Assembly (NCBI RefSeq): GCF_902170785.1
Contig: NZ_CABHYG010000022.1
Span: forward strand, 119,536-183,535
Length of the DNA stretch: 64,000 nucleotides
Source of the DNA: Yersinia proxima
GTDB lineage: Bacteria > Pseudomonadota > Gammaproteobacteria > Enterobacterales > Enterobacteriaceae
Direction of reading: 5' to 3'
Below the pieces are notes generated by a model that was not told where the DNA came from, searched no databases, and worked only from the letters and a program-made list of their open reading frames with translations. Each line of letters begins with the position of its first letter. The stretch's first letter is position 1. This document shows positions 34,432 through 43,495 of this stretch, piece after piece. The position numbers and the translations under genes are program-made.

Positions 34432-37056
34432 TTATCCCTCCTTCAAAGTATTAAACTCTTCATCGTATTGCGGGCCATGATCATCAAACGACTCATCATC
34501 AGTTTCTTCATCAGGCATCTCGTCATCATCAGTGAAGAGACTGGTCCATACATCATCACCAATAATGGCATGAAAACTTTTGTTATCCTGCAACTCGAAA
34601 ATCCCAGTTTCACCATCACCGAAGGTGGATGACCACAGATTTTCTTTATTATCACTGTCAAATAGTCTGACCTTCATGGCTGACGGTGCCGCATTACCCT
34701 GCGCATCTAATAACATAAACTTGATCGCCTGAGGGCCACTGCCTGGCAGCTCTGGTAATGTCGACTCTAGAGATGCGGGGCCACTGTATAAAAGTTTGCT
34801 TTGCTTCATCGTGATATCACCAGGGCAACCCAATTCAATATTGCCACCTGAAAGACGAATGTAAGCCCCACCGGCACAGTTCAATGTTAGCGTTTTCGCT
34901 GCTGTCAAGGTGATATTATCAGTGGTACTGGTTAATGAAATATTATGCTTGGCAACGATATCAATGTTCCCTGACTGGGCCTGAGAAATAAGATCGCCTT
35001 TTGCTGCAATCGTCTCGACGCCCTCACTTTCTGTAAAGAGAGATATCTTCTTAGCCGCTGCTAAAGAGATATTTTGCATCGCTCCCAATTCGGCACTTTG
35101 ACCTGACGTCATATAGATATTGTCACTGGCGGCCACTTGAAGATGGCCACCGCTCACCACGGCAACTCCTTCTGGGGCACTGGCAAGTAACACTGCCTGT
35201 TTAAGTTCAAGCAGCTTTTCCTCCATTAATTTCTGTTGCTGCTCGTAATGTAAGACCTGAGCCTTTGCCACCTGTGCCGATTGAGAAAGCGACTCCATCC
35301 GGCTAAGTGCTTGAGACAGCAATGCTTGCATAGCCGCCATATCCAGCATCTCCCCCCCAGCAGACGGCTGATTATCCGCAGTAATGAATACGCCCTTCCC
35401 ACCGCGGATGCTAACCCAGTCATCGGTGCGCAGCTCCGCACCTTCGCCCCGTAGATTGCGCTGGGCATCTACATTGTGCCCGAGATTCAGTTGGGTCTTG
35501 CCGCCGTACTCGGTACTGAGCTTGATGTGCTCTTCGCCGCGCTGGTCTTCCATGCGCAGCTTGTTGAAAGCAGGGGTGCGGATCACGTTACGGGTGTTAT
35601 TTTTTTCGGTGACATGGTCGGTATGACGCGAATCGTGCAAAGCATGGGCGATATACGGGCGATCCGGATCACCGTCGTGAAACGCGATGGCCACTTCGGT
35701 GCCCTGTATCAGCGGGAAATGAATGCCGTACACATCACCACCGTAAGGTTTAGCGAGTCGTACCGGCATACTCTCCTGACCTTGGGTTTTATCATCCTGA
35801 TCTGCATCAAATTTCACTCGATACAAACCGGAGGTGTCCTGCCAGGCATAGATATCATTCGACTTGGCGCTAGTCACACGAGCCATCATGGTGCCGCTGA
35901 CTTTCGGACGCGGGAGCAGTGCCGGACGCCAGCACAGGGTTTCACTGTAGGGGACAGCTGCGATAGTGACTTTCAGTGCATCTTTACGGCTGGCGCTGAA
36001 CCCAGTGCGTACCACGACCATTGGTTGTGTCAACAGCTCCGGCAGCGCGGACGGGATCGATGTGTCGGTTACCGTCAGCACCTGAGCAGGGTGTAATGTG
36101 GGATCGGTGCTGAAACCGGTGATCAGCGTTTGTGCTGATAAAAAACGTTCATGGTCAAGGCGAGCAAGGAAGTTACCGGTTTCCGCTGTAGGGGCGATTT
36201 TATCGCCGGTATCCAGATGGCGAGGTTTGTAGTGATACACTTCGCCATAAGTTACCCCTTCACCGTCGCCGTGCGTCATGTCTGTTCGGGTGGACTGCAA
36301 CACTTTCTGCGCTTCACGGTAGTTGTAATCTTTGGCTGTAACGCTAGCTTGCACCACACTATGCCGTACACTCAGCCCCCAGACTGACGCTGCTCCTCTG
36401 TCACTCATCCCCGACGGGCTATTCAGTAGCAGCGTTTTACCAAACTCATAGGCACTCTGCTTATCGGCAAAATGCACCACTTCAGTTTGGGTGTCCGGCT
36501 GCAGGGTAAAGAAGTAAAATATCCCCATCTCCGAGAGCAACCGTTCAATAAATTTTAGGTCGCTTTCCTGATACTGATTTATCTGTTCACGTTTTGGATA
36601 GGTCTGTTTCAGGACAAACTCATATTCCCAGTCCTTCAGACCATGCTCCTGAAGTATCTGCGCGACAACTTCAGGTACCGATTTGTTGACAAAGAAACGG
36701 TGAGTACGGAACTGTTTGTTTAGCAGGGCGAGGAAAGGTTCTACAATAATCTCGTACTTAACCTGATCACGTGAGCCTGATATACGTCTAAAATGTGTAA
36801 TTACACCATGTACCACTTTTCCCATCACCGGATTGAACAAATCCCCCATACCCATGTTCAATGTGGCTGGTTTATTCAAAAATAACTCAGCAGTTAGGTC
36901 GGGGTGAAGAGACGTAAATTTGATTGTGTAATGATACAAAACACTTATTTGCTCAAGTCCATTAAAGTCCTCAACATCCAGCGAGTAAGAGCAGGACGGA
37001 ATATTTAGGCTGTAGCGGTTAAGCGTTGCTCCAGTCAGTTCAGATAAAAGATTCAT
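34432..37056 (-). CDS. vgrG: VgrG (TssI) spike protein with acidic C-terminal extension
   Basis: An 874-residue spike protein. The gp27-like part starts LNRYSLNIPS; the gp5-like OB part includes MPVRLAKPYGGDVYGIHFPL and EVAIAFHDGDPDRPYIAHALHDS; a DUF2345-type beta-helix follows (about residues 540-760, NISLAAAKKISLF). After that come about 100 residues with a small beta domain (IKFMLLDAQGNAAPSAMKVRLF) and a very acidic tail (DDDEMPDEETDDESFDDHG). The extension has no enzyme motif and may dock the effector encoded 2 bp downstream. Family knowledge: VgrG trimer tips the Hcp tube. Confidence 0.95.
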   Translation of the reverse strand: MNLLSELTGATLNRYSLNIPSCSYSLDVEDFNGLEQISVLYHYTIKFTSLHPDLTAELFLNKPATLNMGMGDLFNPVMGKVVHGVITHFRRISGSRDQVKYEIIVEPFLALLNKQFRTHRFFVNKSVPEVVAQILQEHGLKDWEYEFVLKQTYPKREQINQYQESDLKFIERLLSEMGIFYFFTLQPDTQTEVVHFADKQSAYEFGKTLLLNSPSGMSDRGAASVWGLSVRHSVVQASVTAKDYNYREAQKVLQSTRTDMTHGDGEGVTYGEVYHYKPRHLDTGDKIAPTAETGNFLARLDHERFLSAQTLITGFSTDPTLHPAQVLTVTDTSIPSALPELLTQPMVVVRTGFSASRKDALKVTIAAVPYSETLCWRPALLPRPKVSGTMMARVTSAKSNDIYAWQDTSGLYRVKFDADQDDKTQGQESMPVRLAKPYGGDVYGIHFPLIQGTEVAIAFHDGDPDRPYIAHALHDSRHTDHVTEKNNTRNVIRTPAFNKLRMEDQRGEEHIKLSTEYGGKTQLNLGHNVDAQRNLRGEGAELRTDDWVSIRGGKGVFITADNQPSAGGEMLDMAAMQALLSQALSRMESLSQSAQVAKAQVLHYEQQQKLMEEKLLELKQAVLLASAPEGVAVVSGGHLQVAASDNIYMTSGQSAELGAMQNISLAAAKKISLFTESEGVETIAAKGDLISQAQSGNIDIVAKHNISLTSTTDNITLTAAKTLTLNCAGGAYIRLSGGNIELGCPGDITMKQSKLLYSGPASLESTLPELPGSGPQAIKFMLLDAQGNAAPSAMKVRLFDSDNKENLWSSTFGDGETGIFELQDNKSFHAIIGDDVWTSLFTDDDEMPDEETDDESFDDHGPQYDEEFNTLKEG

Positions 37057-37124
37057 TTTCGGTTTCCTGCTCCTATATTTACAGCATGCTGTAGAACTAA
37101 TAGATATTAGGTGGTTGAGCGTTA

Positions 37125-37352
37125 TTAATAGTAATCATCCCATTTTCTTTGAATGTTAGGATAAGTAATGCGGAAAATTAAATATCCTAAGATGGTCAGT
37201 AAACTTACCCCTCCCCCCCAGTAAAATCTATCGTCATTGTTCGATAGGAAAAAAAACCAGATAGATGAAACCAATCCAATTATTGTTATTGTTGAACCAA
37301 CTGCACAAACGATATTTGACATTAAAATTATTACGATTCTTTTTATATTCAT
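37125..37352 (-). CDS. Small membrane protein, second immunity-like paralogue
   Basis: A 75-residue protein with two hydrophobic helices separated by a short polar turn (SNNDDRFYWGG). It aligns over its whole length with the product of 37376-37600: MN-K-I at the start, WFF-S, R-WG and GYLIFR/GFLVFR. The pair is best seen as a tandem duplication. Position after the hydrophobic 213-residue protein and before vgrG suggests immunity to a membrane-acting effector. No family known to me. AT-rich. Confidence 0.65.
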   Translation of the reverse strand: MNIKRIVIILMSNIVCAVGSTITIIGLVSSIWFFFLSNNDDRFYWGGGVSLLTILGYLIFRITYPNIQRKWDDYY

Positions 37353-37375
37353 GAGTAAGTCATATTTTCAAGTGG

Positions 37376-37600
37376 TTAGTGATTGTCAAACTCAGTTGTG
37401 ATTTTATTTAATCCCAATCTAAATACCAAAAAGCCAATATAAGATTGGAGTAAGCAATATAAACCCCAAAGTATTCGATAATTATCATCAGAAAAAATGA
37501 AAAACCACACGCCCCAACCTATACCTGTTGAACCTAAACCTAATCCTAGCCAGCGCACAGCCATGGACAATGTGATCAGTGCTATTTTTTTCAGATTCAT
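37376..37600 (-). CDS. Small membrane protein, candidate immunity to the 213-residue protein
   Basis: A 74-residue protein (from MNLKKIALITL) with two hydrophobic helices around the polar SDDNYR turn. The ATG at 37600 overlaps the stop of the preceding gene (ATGA at 37597-37600), so the two are translationally coupled in the way common for effector/immunity and toxin/antitoxin pairs. A start eight codons earlier would lie deeper in that gene. Paralogue at 37125-37352. Function is inferred from context only. Confidence 0.7.
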   Translation of the reverse strand: MNLKKIALITLSMAVRWLGLGLGSTGIGWGVWFFIFSDDNYRILWGLYCLLQSYIGFLVFRLGLNKITTEFDNH

Positions 37601-38238
37601 AAGCCACCAAAAAAGTATTCGCAAATTTTATTGAATTCTTCCGGATTTTGGTCACTAACAGTGCAAGCCTTTTCAAACGGTTTGACGACATCTTCAACAA
37701 GGAAGTAGACAAGGTCTAAGTCACCCATCTTTTTCAATTTTTCGTATAACTCAGGATTGCTCTCTCTTAGATATCGTGAAGTATATATTGCTCTTGATGC
37801 TTCAGCTCCAATATAAATAAACCCACCGACTACAGCACCTGAAAAGAAAGCAGCAACAGCACTCTCAGTGAGTGCATATCCAAGACTGATGCCACTTATT
37901 TGAGAAAATGCAATCTTCCCAGTAATAGTTCCTGAAATGTTTTTTAAGTTTTTTATGGTTTTCTCTATATCTACTCGAGAGATAAATTGTTTGATAAATT
38001 CACTAATGACGCCCTGGATTAGATCTCTATTAACTGTCCCTGACTTAACTAATCTGGCAATTCTCATCTTGTCATCAAAATTTTCGCTTCGATGTTCGGT
38101 ATCTATAAAGTCATAACCAAGATAATAAAAACTGACAGGAAAAGAGATAAATCCCTTCGCCACTGCACCGAAAAATCCAGAACCATCAACATTAATAGCG
38201 TCCAGCATATCTCTGGCAATTTCTTTAGCACTGTCCAT
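37597..38238 (-). CDS. Candidate membrane-targeting type VI effector, 213 residues
   Basis: An unrecognised protein of 213 residues between clpV and vgrG. No signal peptide. A long Gly/Ala-rich hydrophobic region near residues 100-145 (ISGISLGYALTESAVAAFF, SGAVVGGFIYIGAEA) could form a membrane hairpin; the flanks are charged helices. It is coupled to a small two-helix membrane protein with a tandem paralogue, and its AT-rich composition differs from clpV. Context and hydrophobicity fit a pore-forming or membrane-depolarising effector with immunity, but this is inference and no known toxin motif is visible. It lies 5 bp after clpV. Confidence 0.65.
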   Translation of the reverse strand: MDSAKEIARDMLDAINVDGSGFFGAVAKGFISFPVSFYYLGYDFIDTEHRSENFDDKMRIARLVKSGTVNRDLIQGVISEFIKQFISRVDIEKTIKNLKNISGTITGKIAFSQISGISLGYALTESAVAAFFSGAVVGGFIYIGAEASRAIYTSRYLRESNPELYEKLKKMGDLDLVYFLVEDVVKPFEKACTVSDQNPEEFNKICEYFFGGL

Positions 38239-38243
38239 AATCG

Positions 38244-40892
38244 TTATCCTTTAGAATCTTCAAACTCCAACGTGATCCCTTCGGCTTCATCCCAGCCCAG
38301 CGTCAGCGAGGTAGTGCGCTGTTGCTCGCTCATGCGGCTTAACAGCTGCTGGCTCAATACCGGCAAGATTTGCTGGTTCAGCAGGCTATCGATATTGCGC
38401 GCACCGGTGTCCGGCAACAGGCAGGCGGCGACCAGCGTGTCGTACAGGCTTTCTTCAATCGTGCAGTGCAGACCGTAGTGTTTGTTCAGGCGCTTGGCGA
38501 CTTGTGCCAGTTTCATTTCGACGATAGTGCGCAATGCGATGGCATCCAGTGGGCGGTAGATCAAGGTCTGGAAGCGAGCCAATAACGCGGGCTGGAAGTG
38601 ATCGCGCAGGATCGGGCGCAACAGCTCGTGCAGATCACTATGAGTCACTTCCGGCTGTTCATCCAGTAACTGCATCAGATGGTCGCTGCCCAGATTGGCA
38701 GTCATCAGGATAACCGTATTACGAAAATCAATTTCGCGCCCTTCGCCGTCGCGCATAAAGCCGCGGTCAAATACCTGATAGAACAGGTTAATGACATCGG
38801 TGTGCGCTTTTTCGACTTCATCCAGCAGCACCACACTATACGGGCGCTTGCGCACCGCTTCAGTCAGAATGCCACCCTGACCATAACCGACATAGCCCGG
38901 CGGCGAGCCTTTGAGCTGGGAAACGGTGTGCGCTTCCTGATATTCGGACATGTTAATGGTGATCAGCGATTTCTCGCCGCCGAACAACGAATCAGCCAGT
39001 GACAGCGCGGTTTCGGTTTTACCCACACCACTAGGCCCCACCAGCAGGAACACCCCTAGTGGGCCATTTTCGGACGTCAAGCCGGTTTTGGCGGCGCGCA
39101 GGCGTTGCGCCATTTCAACCAGTGCCGCGTCCTGACCCACCACTCGGGTGGCGAGGTGGTTTTCCAGTTGCAATAAATCGGTCTGTTCGTCTTTCAACAA
39201 GCTACTCAGTGGTACGCCGGTCCAGTCAGCGATAACTGTGGCAACAGTGCGCACATCGACATCCAACGACAGCAACGGTGCATTGCCCTGAATCTGACTT
39301 AATTCTTCCTGCAATATGGCCAGATGTGCCGCGTTGGCGATATTCTGACGCGCCTCAACAATAAGTATGGTCAGCCTTTTTTCTTCACTATATTGCTGTT
39401 CAAGCTGCTGTTGCCTAACGGCCAGTTCTGCGCGGCATGTGTCTATCTCAGGTAAACGGGTTGAACTGATATTCGGCAGCAGGAGCAAGTCCTGTTCGAT
39501 GGCCTGTTGCTCCATCGCCAATGCAGCAAGTTCTGCGCTAATCTCCATCAGCGCTTCGGGTAAGGTGTCGATGCTCATGCGGACACGAGCACCGGCGGTA
39601 TCAAGCAGGTCAACTGCTTTGTCCGGCAGTTGGCGGCCGGTTAAAAAGCGTCGCGACAGAGTAACGGCAGCGGTAATGGCGGAATCCAGAATGTGCACGC
39701 CGTGGTGCTGAGCGTAACGACCTTTTAAGCCACGCAGCATCAAACTGGCTTTGGCATCGTCCGGTTCGTCAACTTTTACCATCTGGAAGCGGCGCTCCAG
39801 TGCGGCGTCACGCTCGAAATATTGTTTGTATTCCGACCAGGTGGTGGCAGCAATAGTGCGCAACTCACCCCGCGCCAGTGCCGGTTTCAGTAAGTTGGCC
39901 GCATCTGCACCGCCGGCCTGATTACCGGCCCCGATAATGGTGTGAGCTTCGTCAATAAACAGCAGTACCGGTGTCGGCGATTGTTGCACCGCCTCGATAA
40001 CATTTTTCAGCCGCTGTTCGAACTCACCTTTGACACCCGCCCCCGCTTGCAACAAACCCAAGTCCAGTGTGCGCAGGCTGACGGTTTTTAGGCTATCCGG
40101 CACGTTACCCTCGGCGATACGTAGCGCGAGGCCTTCCACCAGCGCAGTTTTACCGACCCCTGGTTCACCGACTAAAATAGGATTATTTTTACGACGACGT
40201 GACAGGATATCGACCATCTGGCGGATCTCGGTATCACGGCCAAAAATCGGGTCAATCTGCCCGGTTTTCGCTTTAGCGGTGACATCGAGGGTGAATTTAT
40301 CCAGCGCCGCTTGTAGAGCGTCATTCAGTTGGGGCTGACCGCTGGCAGAGTTGGTGGTCGCCACCTCATCGGTCAAGTTAACCGGACTATCTGCCAATAT
40401 CGCTGCCTGCTGAACTTCGGGACGTTCGTCGGATTGGTTGTCCAGCAGCGGGAGCAGGCGGTGTAACTGGGTGGTGCTCAGACTGAGTAACGGCCATCCC
40501 GCCTCTGCAGCCAATAATGATGGTGAATTTATCAAGGCAGACAATAGATGGGCGGAGCGCACCGCATCAGCATTCTCCTGTAGCGAGGCATCCAACCAGG
40601 CACTTTTGATCAATTGTTGTAACGCGGCAGAAAGCTGGGGTTTTCCTTGTACCGTACGCGGTAATGTTTCCAGATGGGCCAGCAATCCTTGCCACAGGCT
40701 ATCCATGTCCCACTCATAACGTCGGGCTATGACTGTAATATCTCCCTCGCCCTGCTCTAACAGTTTCAGCAGCCAATGTTCAACAGTTATCTCGGCATGA
40801 GCGCGAGTCTGGCACAGGGTTGCCGCACCGGCTAGTGCCTGTGCGCAATAGGGGTTTAGCCGACGTAATAAGTGTGCTGAATGCGTTGTCAT
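38244..40892 (-). CDS. clpV: Type VI secretion AAA+ ATPase ClpV (TssH)
   Basis: An 882-residue ClpB-like unfoldase: N-terminal double ClpN repeat (HLLRRLNPYCAQALAGAATLC), AAA1 with Walker A GEPGVGKTALVEG (near residue 241), a middle coiled-coil, and AAA2 with GPSGVGKTETALSLAD (near 618). Family knowledge: ClpV extracts TssB/TssC from the contracted sheath for recycling. A strong minus-strand terminator separates it from hcp upstream, so it probably has its own promoter in the 155-bp stretch before its start (40893-41047), where I could not define one with confidence. Confidence 0.96.
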   Translation of the reverse strand: MTTHSAHLLRRLNPYCAQALAGAATLCQTRAHAEITVEHWLLKLLEQGEGDITVIARRYEWDMDSLWQGLLAHLETLPRTVQGKPQLSAALQQLIKSAWLDASLQENADAVRSAHLLSALINSPSLLAAEAGWPLLSLSTTQLHRLLPLLDNQSDERPEVQQAAILADSPVNLTDEVATTNSASGQPQLNDALQAALDKFTLDVTAKAKTGQIDPIFGRDTEIRQMVDILSRRRKNNPILVGEPGVGKTALVEGLALRIAEGNVPDSLKTVSLRTLDLGLLQAGAGVKGEFEQRLKNVIEAVQQSPTPVLLFIDEAHTIIGAGNQAGGADAANLLKPALARGELRTIAATTWSEYKQYFERDAALERRFQMVKVDEPDDAKASLMLRGLKGRYAQHHGVHILDSAITAAVTLSRRFLTGRQLPDKAVDLLDTAGARVRMSIDTLPEALMEISAELAALAMEQQAIEQDLLLLPNISSTRLPEIDTCRAELAVRQQQLEQQYSEEKRLTILIVEARQNIANAAHLAILQEELSQIQGNAPLLSLDVDVRTVATVIADWTGVPLSSLLKDEQTDLLQLENHLATRVVGQDAALVEMAQRLRAAKTGLTSENGPLGVFLLVGPSGVGKTETALSLADSLFGGEKSLITINMSEYQEAHTVSQLKGSPPGYVGYGQGGILTEAVRKRPYSVVLLDEVEKAHTDVINLFYQVFDRGFMRDGEGREIDFRNTVILMTANLGSDHLMQLLDEQPEVTHSDLHELLRPILRDHFQPALLARFQTLIYRPLDAIALRTIVEMKLAQVAKRLNKHYGLHCTIEESLYDTLVAACLLPDTGARNIDSLLNQQILPVLSQQLLSRMSEQQRTTSLTLGWDEAEGITLEFEDSKG

Positions 40893-41042
40893 TAAGGTCT
40901 TCCTTGTTTGCCATTTACCCTATTTGGACACGCTACCGCCCATAGCCATATCCTAAATAAGGAAACCGAGGCCCATAAGGTCATTAAAAGGTTGTGAATT
41001 TTTGCTCAATCACCGCGCAAACAGTCACTGAGAAAAAATAAA

Positions 41043-41073
41043 AAACACAAAAAAGCAGGCGGCGAACCGCCTG
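41043..41073 (-). terminator. Intrinsic terminator between hcp and clpV
   Basis: CAGGCGG (41056-41062) and CCGCCTG (41067-41073) make a perfect 7-bp stem with a CGAA loop. On the minus strand it is followed by CTTTTTTGTGTTTTTTATTTTTT, a very long U tract. It should end most transcripts after hcp, giving more Hcp than ClpV and downstream products. Confidence 0.9.
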
Positions 41074-41201
41074 AGGTTGCTGACAATGTTCAGTGAGTGA
41101 AGGGTTGACCGCACCTCGGGCCGCTCCGGTGGCTTACGCCACTACGACCCCAACGGCACGTTTCCCCTTCATTTGACGTTGCCAGCAGTCTAAGCACGCA
41201 G

Positions 41202-41272
41202 TTACCCTAAATAATTCGTGTTGCAGGCCGGCGACGAGCCAACGCACCTGCGGCGCGAAGAATGACGGGTAA
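41202..41272. repeat. Short ERIC-derived element downstream of hcp
   Basis: The 71-bp element begins TTACCCTAAATAATTCGTGTTGCAGG and ends AATGACGGGTAA, matching the two ends of the ERIC copy at 6451-6647 with the middle deleted. It abuts the hcp stop codon (TAG at 41273-41275 on the minus strand), so it lies in the hcp mRNA 3' region ahead of the terminator. Confidence 0.75.
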
Positions 41273-41764
41273 CTATGCGGTAGCGCGCTCGTTCCAAGAA
41301 TCGGAATGAATGATGTTGCCGTCTTTGAAGGTCCAGGTGATTTTTTCGTAGCGCAACTCCACCAGTTCCAGGTGGTTGTGCTTCTCTTTAGCTGGGTCTT
41401 TAATGTCGTGCATTTTCGGCGCGACTTTGACTACTTTGACGTTTTCCAGTTTGGTGTTGAAATACTCAACTTCCTGGCCAGCGTCATCAATGCGATACCA
41501 TTTGAACTCGGCGGTTTTCAGCGTCTGACCGGTGGTCACAGCCTTGTACAGATAAGGGGTAGACGCGTCGATTTCTTTGGTGAAAACGAACGGGGTGTGA
41601 ATGCGAGTACCAGTCAGTTTGCCGGTATTGTTATCAGTTGGGATGTACAGGTTATGGTCCTGTGCCACAATCTCAATGCTGCCCTCGCGGCTTTGCACAT
41701 CAACAGAACCTTTGATGTCCGCACCGCCGTCGTCTTTCAGCCACAGATAAACTGGAATTGCCAT
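41273..41764 (-). CDS. hcp: Type VI secretion tube protein Hcp (TssD)
   Basis: A 163-residue Hcp-family protein with the typical N-terminus AIPVYLWLKDDGGADIKG, HTPFVFTKEIDASTPYL in the centre and the C-terminal ITWTFKDGNIIHSDSW. Family knowledge: hexamers stack into the inner tube and also act as carrier for small effectors. It starts 3 bp after the OmpA-domain gene and is followed by an ERIC-derived repeat and a strong terminator, so it is the last gene of the first transcript (tssBCKL-ompA-hcp). Confidence 0.97.
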   Translation of the reverse strand: MAIPVYLWLKDDGGADIKGSVDVQSREGSIEIVAQDHNLYIPTDNNTGKLTGTRIHTPFVFTKEIDASTPYLYKAVTTGQTLKTAEFKWYRIDDAGQEVEYFNTKLENVKVVKVAPKMHDIKDPAKEKHNHLELVELRYEKITWTFKDGNIIHSDSWNERATA

Positions 41765-41767
41765 GGT

Positions 41768-43492
41768 TTACTTCTCCATTTCTTGAGTTGATACGTCACT
41801 TTCATCCTGTGACGCTGTTTTTACGTCTGGTACCAGGCAGGCGTCGGCCTGAGGGACCAAACTGATTTCGACACGGCGGTTGGCCGAGCGACCCGCTTCC
41901 GTATCGTTAGATTTCAAAGGACGACTCTGGCCATAGCCCTGTACAGCAAAGCAACTTTCTGGAATATCCCCGGTATCGCGCATCCAGTTGCGTACTGATT
42001 CCGCCCGTTTAAGTGACAGAATTTGGTTGGATTTTTCATCACCCGTGATATCGGTGTGCCCCGCCACCACGATCAACCAGCCGGGTTTCGCCTTAATCCC
42101 GACCAGAGCGTTGATAAGTACTTTGGTGGAGCCGGATTTGAGTTCTGAACTACCCACGCCAAATAGAGACAAACTGTCCAGACGCAGGGTTTTTGGCCCT
42201 TGAACAATTCGATTAATCACCGGTGGGGGCGGTGGAGGAGGCGTCCAGCTATTGATAGCAATATCAAGCGGAGCTCTAAGCCGCAGTCCCTGATACAACC
42301 CCAGTGACAGGCGCATTGGTGCACCACTGCGGAACCAGTTATCCAACAGATGGGCATCCGCGCGCAGTTGTTGCTGAGCCACAGTTTTAGGGGCGGGAGG
42401 CGTGCCGGTGAGTCGGTTATACTGCGACAGATGATCGCCAACGCTCTGAACCAGACGTTGGTTATTGATAAAGGAAGCCAGCAGAGCACACAGTAAAAAT
42501 ACACCGCACAACATGCCTGCCATCTGACAGGTCTGCATCAGACGGGAGACGCCACGACGACGCGGCAGATAAGGCAGCAGCACTTCGGGCAATGGCAGGC
42601 AATTTTGATCTGGAGTCACCGCTGGGGTCAGCGTGGTTATGCCGCTAATGTGTGCCTGCCACAAATTACCCTGATTCGCACTTACCGGGGTAAAGCAGTA
42701 ACCCCATGCACACGGGGTCAGCGAAGGGACATCCCCTTGCCGCTGTGTCAGGATGCTCACAACATGTTCATCAAGCCAGGACAGAAGACTCTCCATCCAG
42801 AATACAACGCTCAACCTTTCCTGAACGTTGCGGTCTTGATGCTGACTCCACTCAACCAGCGGAATAATCCCAGCACCCGGTTCCTGAACCTGAATGCCCT
42901 TTTGCCCCGACGTGACCGTGTACCAGCGCTCTACCTGTTCTGATGAAGTCGCTGGCGGTGAAAGCCAAGTGCTTATCCAGACTGGAGGGATCCCCGCAAG
43001 CCATTCTTTGCACTGCACGATGGCTCGTTGCCAGGCCCGTACCGATTGTGAAAAATCATCCCGACTCTGATGTTGCTCCGGCACGATAGCCAGTAGCACC
43101 GAAATCTGAGCAATCAGCGCAGGACGTTCCGCCGCCAGATGTTGTGCGAGCATCGGCAATTGTTCTGGCATTCTTACCGCCAAATACCAGCCTTGACGGG
43201 TTTCACGAAAGGACGCTGATGGAGAAAACAGGGCATTGCCGTCACCACAAACCAGTACCACCGCACCCTGAAAATCTTCAGGTGGAAGTGTTGAGTCTGC
43301 AATGGACTGGTGAGCCACTTTATTGCGGTTGTGTTTACGCCACTGCAAATAACCGACACCCCCGCTGAGGATGACAGCCAGCATACTCAATGCCACACGG
43401 CTACCCGTGCCCAACGGCCAGAAACCCAGAATAAGCCACAGTGCCAGACAGGTGCCCAACAGCAACAGGAGTAACGGTGTTAATCCGCGCAT
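41768..43492 (-). CDS. OmpA/MotB-domain type VI secretion membrane protein
   Basis: A 574-residue protein with two N-terminal hydrophobic helices (LTPLLLLLLGTCLALWLIL; ALSMLAVILSGGVGYLQW), a long central domain, a third helix (about residues 325-345, AGMLCGVFLLCALLASF), a Pro-rich joint (PPPPPPP) and a C-terminal OmpA-like peptidoglycan-binding domain (residues about 435-555) with VVAGHTDITGDEKSN, LSLKRAESVRNWM and SANRRVEISL. It lies 3 bp after tssL. The TssL here is the short form without its own OmpA domain, so this protein probably supplies the cell-wall anchor of the membrane complex, like TagL in other systems. Confidence 0.88.
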   Translation of the reverse strand: MRGLTPLLLLLLGTCLALWLILGFWPLGTGSRVALSMLAVILSGGVGYLQWRKHNRNKVAHQSIADSTLPPEDFQGAVVLVCGDGNALFSPSASFRETRQGWYLAVRMPEQLPMLAQHLAAERPALIAQISVLLAIVPEQHQSRDDFSQSVRAWQRAIVQCKEWLAGIPPVWISTWLSPPATSSEQVERWYTVTSGQKGIQVQEPGAGIIPLVEWSQHQDRNVQERLSVVFWMESLLSWLDEHVVSILTQRQGDVPSLTPCAWGYCFTPVSANQGNLWQAHISGITTLTPAVTPDQNCLPLPEVLLPYLPRRRGVSRLMQTCQMAGMLCGVFLLCALLASFINNQRLVQSVGDHLSQYNRLTGTPPAPKTVAQQQLRADAHLLDNWFRSGAPMRLSLGLYQGLRLRAPLDIAINSWTPPPPPPPVINRIVQGPKTLRLDSLSLFGVGSSELKSGSTKVLINALVGIKAKPGWLIVVAGHTDITGDEKSNQILSLKRAESVRNWMRDTGDIPESCFAVQGYGQSRPLKSNDTEAGRSANRRVEISLVPQADACLVPDVKTASQDESDVSTQEMEK

Positions 43493-43495
43493 CCG

